From Triticum aestivum (taxonomy: Eukaryota; Streptophyta; Magnoliopsida; Poales; Poaceae): a stretch of 64,000 nucleotides of DNA. Below the pieces are notes generated by a model, which worked only from the letters and a program-made list of their open reading frames with translations, did not search any database and was not told where the DNA came from. The position numbers and the translations under genes were made by a program. Numbering within the stretch: position 1 is the stretch's first letter; the number at the start of each line of letters is the position of its first letter. This document shows, in pieces, positions 55,813 to 64,000 of this stretch. The stretch spans positions 169,536,883-169,600,882 of the forward strand of contig NC_057807.1 in assembly GCF_018294505.1 (NCBI RefSeq). Direction: 5' to 3'.

Positions 55813-56322
55813 AGATGCCGGTGCTCTACGTCTTTGGGTCCCGGCTCTCGGGCTGGTCTCAGCCGTCGCTGGCATGCTAGGTCGCGATGCCATGGACAAG
55901 ACCAGAGGGTGAGGGCCGGAGAGCCGGTAGGAGCCCTGAGTGGCGATGCTCAGGCACCCCCCCCTTTAACGCGCAAGCTGGGTTAGATGACGAAACTCTA
56001 CGTCCTCGGGTCCCGGCTCTCGGGGTTGTCCCAGCCGTCGCTGGCTTGCCAGGTCGCGATGCCATGGACAAGACCAGAGAGTGAGGGCCGGATAGCCGGT
56101 AGGAGCCCTGAGTCACGATGCTCAGGCACCCCCCCCCCTTTAACGCGCAAGCTGGGTTAGATGACGAAACTCTACGTCCTCGGGTCCCGGCTCTCGGGCT
56201 GGTCTCAGCCGTCGCTGGCTTGCCAGGTCGCGATGCCATGGACAAGACCAGAGGGTGAGGGCTGGAGAGCCGGTAGGAGCCCTGAGTCGCGATGCTCAGG
56301 CACCCCCCCTTTAACGTGCAAG
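55813..56322. repeat. ~173-bp tandem repeat, three copies
   Basis: Copies start at 55813, 55985 and 56159 (AGATGACGAAACTCTACGTC or close variants). Each contains GGTCCCGGCTCTCGGG, GCCGTCGCTGGC.TGC.AGG, GGTCGCGATGCCATGGACAA and GATGCTCAGGCACCCCCC, with a variable C run at the end. The copies differ at a few percent of positions, with a fourth, more diverged copy upstream. The array lies between the RT remnant and the B3-like gene. Confidence 0.9.
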
Positions 56323-56699
56323 ATTTCGACACCCAGGAGAAAAAGGCACCAAATAACAAGCATGGTGGATCGAAAGCATAGTCCTAACATAAACGCAAGA
56401 AGGACACATGCCGCTGGGACAGGCCCGAGCGGCTTGGGGATGATGCAGCCCGAGGGGCGCCCCTAATAAGATAAGCTAAGGACATGAAATAAAAGGGATA
56501 CATGCCGCAGGGACGGACCCACGCGGCCTGGGAATAATGCGGCCCTGAAGGCGCTCCCAGCCAGAAACGAAACTTAAAAGATGTCACTTGATGATGTTGG
56601 GGACGAAGGGGTGTTGGTGTAGCAGACTCGGTGGGCTGCGGGAGCCGATCCTCGCGAGCCCCCAAGCCCAGGGGCCTCTGGAGGCTCCGGAGGCGCTGG

Positions 56700-57192
56700 C
56701 GGCTCCTCGCGGGCCATCTCCATCTCTGCAAGGGCTGCGGCACGCCTGACCTCTTGAGCCTCCAAGATGGCCCTCATGAGACGCTGGTGCGCAGCAGCCA
56801 CGTTCGGCAGGCCGTAAGGCATGTGCACGTAGCCGTGGGGCGGACCCACGCAACGTCCCACTCTCGAGGGCCAGAGGCGCTCTTGAGATGCGGCTCGGTT
56901 GAGCCCTGGTATGTCGATGCAGACGCGTAGCCCACCATCCTCGCCTGGATGGGGGGCCACAGCGGGTAGGCGGCGGCTGCCTCTCATGACCCTTGACTCC
57001 TATAACTCCTGAATGGCCTTGCTGACAAACTCCTGAGGGTTTGGCCCTCCTTGCCTTGCTCCTTCTTGAGGGAAACGTGCTTCGAAGCACGCCTCCACGT
57101 GGTGCCCAAGCGCCTCCCTCGTGACCTTGGGGAGGTCGGCGGCCCTCTAGGGGAGAGCCCCCAAGCCCTTCCTGAGGAGGGCGCCAGGCGCG
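56700..57192 (-). pseudogene. Gypsy reverse-transcriptase remnant with internal deletion
   Basis: Minus-strand frames carry a pre-RT linker (HHVEACFEARFPQEGARQGG and EFVSKAIQEL, then a stop) and, after a frame change, the RT motifs GLRVCIDIPGLNRA and HMPYGLPNVAAAHQRLMRAI. In an intact gypsy RT about 60-70 residues, including the first catalytic Asp region, separate these motifs; here only about 22 remain. The later YxDD box is not found. The element at 57193 inserted just upstream of this region, cutting off protease and gag. Confidence 0.75.
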
Positions 57193-60100
57193 TGTCACGC
57201 CCAAGATGCGACCCTATCCTAAAGGAACTCGAAGGTCCCACCAAGGATAGAAGCGCATCTTGAAGACGCTTTTGCAAGGTGGATATCATTACATCAACAT
57301 TACATAATAGATGGGGATACATACAAAAGGCATAAAATGCCACATGAATATAACATCATTTTACATAAGAGCACCATCCGACTATGGATGAAACACAAAC
57401 AGAAACTCAAACGACATCCACCCTGCTAGCCCAGGCTGCCAACCTGGAACCTATCCCCTGATCAAAGAAGAAGCAGAAGAAGAACTCCAAGACAAGCAAT
57501 CATCGCTCTCGCGTCAAGATCATCGCATAACCTGTACCTGCAACTGTTGTTGTAGTAATCTGTGAGCCACGAGGACTCAGCAATCCCATTACCATGGGTA
57601 TCAAGACTAGCAAAGCTTAATGGGTAAGGAAGGGGTAAAGTGGTGAGGTTGCAGCAGCGACTAAGCAAGTATGGTGGCTAGCATACGCAAATAAGAGCGA
57701 GAAGAGAAGCAAAGGAATGGCCGTGAAGCTAGCAATGATCAAGAGGTGATCCTGAACTCCTACTTACGTCAAACATAACCCAAAACCGTGTTCACTTCCC
57801 GGACTCCACCGAAAAGAGACCATCACGGCTACACACACGGTTGATGCGTTTTAATTCGGATCTGGTGTCAAGTTATCTACAACCAGACATTAAGAAATTC
57901 CCATCTGCCACATAACCGCGGGCACGGCTCTTGAAAGTTTATACCCGGCAGGGGTGTCCCAACTTAGCCCATGATAAGCTCTCGTGATCAACAAAGGATA
58001 TACATTCTCCCAGGAAGACCCGATCAGTCTCGGAATCCCGGTTTACAAGACATTTCGACAATGGTAAAACAAGACCAGCAAGACCGCCCGCTGTGCCGAC
58101 AAATCCCGATAGGAGCTGCACATATCTCGTTCTCAGGGCACACCGGCTGAGCCAGACGTCGGGTTGGCATAGACCCTGGTTGCCCAGGGGGCGCCGGACA
58201 TTGCTCAGGTTGGACCAACGCTCAAAGGAGCACTGGCCCAGGGGGTAAAATAAAGATGACCCTCGGGCTCCGGAAACCCAAGGCAAAAAAAGGGCTAGGT
58301 GAGGCAAATGGTAAAACCAAGGTTGGGCCTTGCTGGAGGAGTTTTATTCAAAGCGAACTGTCAAGGGGGTCCCATAAATCACCCAACTGCGTAAGGAACG
58401 CAAAATCCGGGAACATAACACCGGTATGACGGAAACTAGGGCGGCAAGAGTGGAATAAAACACCAGGCATAAGGCCGAGTCTTCCACCCTTTACCAAGTA
58501 TATAGATGCATTAATTAAATAAGAGATATTGTGATATCCCAACATAATCCTGTCCATCATGGGGCAATCTTCAACTTCACCCGCAACTAACAACGCTATA
58601 AGAGCGGCTGAGCATAGCGGTAACATAGCCAAACAATGGTCTGCTAGGAAGGGTGAAAAAGGTTAGAGGCTGACATGGCAAATTGGGAGGCTTGAAGAAC
58701 AAATGATAGGTAGCGCAGCAAAGCGATAGAACGAAGCAACTAGCATAGCAATGATAGTAGTGAGATCCAAGGTGACGGTCATCTTGCCTGAAATCCCGCT
58801 AGGAAGAAGAACGAGTCCATGAATAAGACAAGCGGACGTAGTCGAACGAATCCTCACACCTCCGGAACGAAACCGAAGCTAACGAGAGAAGCAAACCGGA
58901 AAGAAGCATACAACATGGTAAGCACACAAGCATAATCATGGCATGATGCACAATCAAGTATGATGCATGTCCGGTTTAATGAAGCATGGCATGGCAATAT
59001 GCACAAACAACACTACAAGTTAAGTGGAGCTCAATATGCAACGAGTTGCATATTGATGAAACGCCACATTGACATATTTAGTTTAATCTCATTTAAGCTA
59101 CCAAACAATATTAAATGTTGTTAAACATGGCAGGAGGTGAAGCATAATAAAACAACCTATCTAGGCAAGTTTAAATGAGGCCGGAACAACAAACAACAAT
59201 TCCGGAAAATCCCCATATGTCATTTAGCAATTTTAAAGCATGCAACAATTTTAAACATTTTAAATGTTGTTATCATGATGCGGATGACATATTCAAGTTT
59301 TATGCAATTTTTATGAAATGTTGACATGAGCATGTTATGAAGCATTTGTCACCATGGCAGAACGAAAAGGGTGCCACAGCGGTGAAACGGAAATGGTGCC
59401 ACGGCAACATATCGGTTCCGATAGCTCATGGAGATACCAATGCAAAAAGGAAGCGTGCAGATGTGCGGAACATGCTAGAGATGGTGGAGGGCTCCCGACT
59501 ACCGGGTTCCCACGGGTTAGTGGCATGGAAACGAGTGACAACTCGGACACCGTGCAAACACGGGCATCTCATACAACATGCATTCGTACACGGGCGGTCG
59601 TCTCGTCGTTATACCTTTGAAGCGTGCATTTCGGGGCGGTTCAAAATTGTCGAGGGAAGTAGTCGTTCACGGGTCGTAGGGGAAGTAGTCGTACATGTCG
59701 GCGGTAGTGGAAGTAGTGGTACACGGCTACTGTAGTTGTACACGTTACGTAGATGTTCAGGTCGTCGGTAGGGGAACTTGGTGAAATCCACGGGTGTCAG
59801 TAGTTGTACACGGGTCTTCGGCGTTGAGGTACTTGGCGTTCCAAAACAAAGCAACACCAAAAGGCCTCAGGTCTCGGTGGTCAATCGAACAGAGGCCGCC
59901 ATGGATGGAGCTGCGAGCAGAGGACGAACAACCTAGGCGAACATATGCGCCCTTGAACTTGTAGTGGCGCCGAGCTGGATGGAGCTCAGCTCCTGGTGAG
60001 GAAGCGATCCAGGGGGCTAGCTGAGCCGAGGCTAGACCGGTCGAGGTAGCAGCAGAGGCGGAGGCGAACTTGCTGACGAGGTGGCCATGGCATCAACGGG

Positions 60101-61295
60101 GGCCAGCGGGACGTGCGGCAGCAAGCATAGCAGCAGCTATAGCGAGGTAGCGGCGCCATGGTGGGCTCACGGTGGAGGCAGGGAAGGAGCCGCCGAGGGA
60201 GGAGGTCGAGGCCGGCGGCGACAGAGCTTGGCGGCGGGGACCTGAAGCATGGCTCCGACAGCGCCGAGAACAGTGAAGCCGGGCGGATCCGGTCGGCCGG
60301 CGCCGGATCTGAGCTCGGGGCGGAGGAGCTTGGGCGCGGGACGACGGCCTGGTGGCGTTTCTATTGCCGATCGGGACGAAGAAGGAGGTCGAGCGGGTGA
60401 TGGGATCGGGCGCGATGCAGGGAGAGGGTGCAGCAGCTGCTACTACTGCCGATGGCGAGGTCGAGGCGGGTTGGTGGCGACGAGGAGAAGCAGGAGGAGA
60501 GGCGGCACGGGAGGAGAGAGGGGATCGAGGACGATCCCGATCGAGACGAATGGCTGGCGGCGGAGTGGGGAACGAGGAGGGATCGATGGGAGTTGGGGAT
60601 CAAGCGGAGGGGAGGCTAGGGTTAACAGGGCAGCGATTGGGCCATGATGCAAATGGGTCGGCCTGGTTGTTGGGCTGCAAGGCTGCTGGGCTTCTTCTCT
60701 CCCTCTCTACTCTTTTCGTTAACAGAGAACTGGAAGAAAGGAAAAGAGAGAAGGGAAGGTTAGAGGAAGAATTTGGGCATGCGGTTAATTTTCCCGGACT
60801 CGCAAAATGCGCTTGGTCAAAGAAAAATGGCATGGACATGATTGCGGGAATTAAATTCAAACTCATTTGAAATTCAAATGGGTTGGAACTAGGACTGGGT
60901 TTTTGAAGTGTCCAAAAATGTTGAGATTTTTGGTGGAGCTCTGAAAAGTGACAAAAGAACTTATAGCAAGGTTGGAGCCCAGGAATTGAGGTAACAAAGG
61001 CATTGGGATTATTTTGCAAGTGTGTAAAAGGTAATTCCACATCAATGGAATATTTTATAGTAGCTCCCTAAATATTGGGAGGATATGTTATAAATAGAAA
61101 TCACCATGTGAATTCCCTCGATTTAAATAGATCAACAATCTACGCAATTTATTTAGCTGAGTTTTAAAAAGGGTTGCATGAAGACATGATGCAATGCAAA
61201 TGATGCTAAGATGAAATGCAACAACCAAAACAAATCACACGACGAAACTCGGAATAGCTGGAAGTCTTCTGGAGCGTCAGTCTCGGGGCGTTACA
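57193..61295 (+). mobile_element. 4.1-kb LTR of a LARD/Sukkula-like element (5' LTR)
   Basis: 4,103 bp from TGTCACGCCCAAGATGCGAC to CTCGGGGCGTTACA; the outer ten bases form an imperfect inverted pair. The predicted target sequence is GCGCG (57188-57192), which cannot be checked because the other end lies outside. A TATA box (TATAAATA, 61089-61096) lies near the right end, giving a short R-U5. Such very long LTRs with a non-coding interior fit the Triticeae LARD class (Sukkula); the name is from memory. A GC-rich ORF-bearing patch at 60150-60650 reads open in several frames at once and is not convincing as a gene. Confidence 0.75.
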
Positions 61296-64000
61296 ACACT
61301 CCACCACTACAAGAGGATCTCGTCCCGAGATCTAGGATGGCACCGGAGAGAAATGGAAGAGGAAGAGAAGAGGTAAAACTAAGTTGCTTCTTCGACCCAT
61401 GAGTGAAACCACGAACCTTGAGAGGTTGAGCAATTTAAAAGAAAGAGTACAACGGAGATGAACGAGATTGCAAACAATCTGTTAGAAAAGAGTAACAAGG
61501 AACATTACAAGAACCTTGTAGGTTGAAAGACATGGAAATAAGAGCTTCACAAATGAAAAGAATATGACCACCTCGGTATAATGAGATAGCCAAGGAACAA
61601 GAATGATAGAATTTGGACAGCACTCCGGTAGAAAAGAGAAGAAAACTTGATAAGATGAAAAGATATTGAAGAGATGATACAACACTCCGGTTGGAAATGG
61701 AGTAATAGAATTTTAACTTGGCAAAATGAAAGCACTTGGATGAGACTCCGGTTAAAAGAGGAATGATAGACACAACAGTCCGGTGAAATGGATAAGCATG
61801 TAAAAGAACATGATCTTGACAAAACGAGATGATGGGTCAACGAGAGCAACCTCACAAAGCCTCCGGAAGAAAGAATAGAAGATAGATCATTGGAATAGCA
61901 GAATGGAGTAGAAAATGCCAACTTCTGCCACAAATGAGCTTGGAAAGCACCCTTCCAAGAAGGTTATAATGGAGTTGTTGGAAAACCAACAACGAAAAGA
62001 ATAGGCTTATAGTGGGCTTATGGAAACATCTCAACACTTCAGGTGAAATTCTGCCACTAACGAAAACAATTGCTTGCTTGAGATCAACGAAGAGATGAAA
62101 ACTTCTTCCACCAAGAGGATAAAGAGCAAGCTTGGGTCATGCGTAATCACCACAAATAGCAACATTCCTTAGGGAAGGCTTTAGGTGAAATATAACCCAA
62201 TATAATTCCAACAAAAGATTGATTGGTTGAAAAGATCTCTTGAACGAACAGAAAATGATGGATTTAAATATGTCAGTCTTGAAAACTTGTGAATCATGAC
62301 ACACAAAGGAAAATTATCAAGAATGACATAACACCACCTCAAATGATAAGGTAGAACAAATTGCACTTCGGAATGCAAGATGAAGAATGCTTGAACGCCT
62401 CAAAACAAAACATGTGTTGAACATCATGTTTATTTTAGAGTATAGCTTGGCGGGTCATAACTTCGAGAGAAATCTTGAAGAACAATTGAAGAATGAAAGG
62501 AATCCTTGACGAACCACCATGTAGAGCCTCTTGGAAGATCTCCGGAAAAGAAAATGATTATGAAGAAGAATTGGAGGTTGAAGAGAACTAGAATTGAAGC
62601 CTTGCAATGATTTAGATGGAGCTTCGTGATGAAATACAGCAAATAACTTGGAATTCCGGAAGAAAGATGAACAACATATAATTGAGAAATTGATGTCACG
62701 GACAAACTCCGGTAGAAAAGAATTAAACACTTGGATGAAACAAGAATAAGAATTATGTTATGCGTATCCTTCATCAATTTAAGTTGATGACAAGCAACGG
62801 ATTTGGCATACTACTTATTCCCGTAGAAAGGATTAAGAGAGATATAGCAGAAACTTGAGAAGGTATTGATGGAACCACTGGTGTGATTTGGAAACAACGA
62901 ATATTTGATATGATAACGAAGGAAGTGAAATCTTGAACGAACCACCGTAAGAATAGAAAATGAAAGTAGCAAAGGCACAATTCACCGGGAAGAATTGGAA
63001 AACGAATGAAGATACTTGAAGGGATTTAGATACATGAGAACGAAGAGATCATGAACTGATTAGCGGATATTTGAACGATGCACCGGTAAGATTTGGAGAA
63101 CGATAGCTACACGCTGAGAATGAAGAATTATGACCTGATGACCTTCGGAGGAAAGAAATGGAAACAACTCATGAAATGCTCCGGATGGGTGAAAAGAATA
63201 GTCACAATCAAAAACAATTATGAGGATGGCATGAAGCTAGAACCATGAATCTTTAAGAGAATGGACCAAGATTTAATAGAAACTCTTCTTCGGTCTTCAA
63301 AAGTTGAGAATGACGACGAGAAAGAACACCAAAATTGTTGAGATACTCCGGGAGAATGAAAAGTGAAGAGGTTGAGTCAACAATGAAAAATAATTTGAAA
63401 TTGATCTTGCAAAAGCCTCTGACTGATGAAATTCATACTTACGTCAACTTCGAAAAGGATTTGAGAATAACTCTGGGAAACTTAGAAGAGTCAGGTAAGA
63501 TCCTGGGAAAAAAACCTGTGGGTTAGGGCCCACTCAAAAGAAAACACCGTGGAACAATTTTAAAGAAAGGTTGCGCCGGTTAAATTAAATGGCTTGAATG
63601 AGATAACAACCTTGAAATAACTTGAACGGATTGAGAATGGAAACACGAATCTTCTGAGATATCTTCAACACTCCAGAACAAATGAATAGGAAGAAGTGAA
63701 TGATTAAGAGGTGCATCGGCATGAGAAAGCATTAGAAACAAGGAAAGGAATATGATGAATATCGAAAGTTTGAATTAAATCCACCAAAGAAGAAACAACA
63801 ATGAAGGATGATGAACTTGAAGCTCGTGAGCATCTTCACGAGGGATCACCGGATCAGAACATTGATTGAAAAGAGTGAAGAGACTTCACATGAATAAATG
63901 GATACTTGATTAAGATATCTGAGTCCTTGAAGAAAAGGGTGGGAGGGCGGGAAAACAAAGGCAACTTGGGGAAGATGGAATAAGCACCGTTGAGAAAACT
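61296..64000 (+). mobile_element. Non-coding internal domain of the LARD/Sukkula-like element, runs off the window
   Basis: After a short leader with the palindrome GATCTCGTCCCGAGATC (61316-61332), the sequence is purine-rich on the plus strand with no gag or pol motif in any frame. It is built from degenerate units around CTCCGGTAGAAAAGAA and ACTTGGATGA.A (61626, 61685, 61744, 61858, 62537, 62656, 62706, 63177, 63344), spaced irregularly at about 60-150 bases or more. LARDs lack proteins and depend on other elements. The 3' LTR must lie beyond 64000. Confidence 0.7.

Larger units (their letters stand above)
43820..57192 (-). mobile_element. Truncated gypsy element, minus orientation, interrupted by a Fatima-like element
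   Basis: In minus orientation the parts are: an RT remnant (57192-56700), a GC-rich spacer with a 172-bp tandem array, an antisense B3-like gene, a polypurine tract (complement of GTAGCCCCC at 44744-44752) and a 3' LTR (44743-43820). The Fatima-like element 45325-54461 lies within it. Its upstream part (gag, protease and 5' LTR) lies beyond the LARD-like element that starts at 57193 and is outside the window. The LTR start TGTCGGCGTTCTGGGAACGG is of a type common in Triticeae gypsy elements; I cannot name the family safely. Confidence 0.75.

Noticed and set aside
60150..60870. Several overlapping ORFs (up to 172 codons) in the LARD-like LTR
   Set aside because: Multiple frames on both strands are open because of GC- and GA-rich composition. 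The peptides are low complexity (Gly/Arg/Glu) and no motif is recognised.

Overview
This window looks like repeat-rich chromosomal DNA from a Triticeae grass (wheat, Aegilops or barley relative). Most of it is nested LTR retrotransposons with Triticeae-style termini (TGATACGTCTCCAACGTATC Athila-type LTRs, TGAGGGAGTCCTGGATTAGG Fatima-type LTRs, a 4.1-kb TGTCACGCCC...GGGGCGTTACA LTR), together with Stowaway MITEs and CACTA elements. I see no prokaryotic genes, rRNA, tRNA or CRISPR array. Family names come from recalled sequence resemblance and are less certain than the structural calls (LTR pairs, target-site duplications, primer-binding sites, reading frames), which were read directly.

Layout. 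1-1957: a truncated Copia LTR sitting in the end of a second LTR. 1958-4186: anonymous DNA with a Stowaway MITE and small tandem repeats. 4187-14506: a complete, non-autonomous Athila-type element (target duplication TACCC) with a chimeric interior. 14512-28370: the most gene-like island. It carries four decayed host genes or gene fragments: a DUF295/KIB-like beta-propeller pseudogene (+), an unidentified minus-strand pseudogene with its own TATA box, a three-exon F-box/LRR/FBD pseudogene (-) and a doubtful first exon. MITEs, a large foldback, and a GA-rich tandem duplication lie around them. 28377-40744: the 3' end of a Fatima-like gypsy element whose LTR is split by a second Athila-type element (29196-40440, target duplication GTAAC). 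The ORF of that second element is in turn split by a small CACTA element (34928-36429, target duplication ATA).

40745-64000 is one deep nest: DNA-transposon end, then a minus-strand Sabrina-like LTR fragment, then a CACTA element carrying a dUTPase gene fragment, then a minus-strand gypsy element (43820-57192). The gypsy element was itself hit twice, by a complete Fatima-like element (45325-54461, target duplication GTGTG) and by a very large LARD/Sukkula-like element that runs off the right edge.

No intact protein-coding host gene is present. The retroelements shown are defective: two have gag-protease but no reverse transcriptase, one retains only an RT remnant, and the LARD-like one is non-coding as far as seen. 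Two points stand out. Two different gypsy families carry extra genes on the strand opposite to gag-pol, next to the 3' LTR and with their own TATA box; one is a spliced plant-transposon gene, the other a B3-domain-like gene. Also, nearly every broken frame is damaged mainly by stop codons explainable by C-to-T (or G-to-A) change, with few indels, as expected for decay of methylated DNA.
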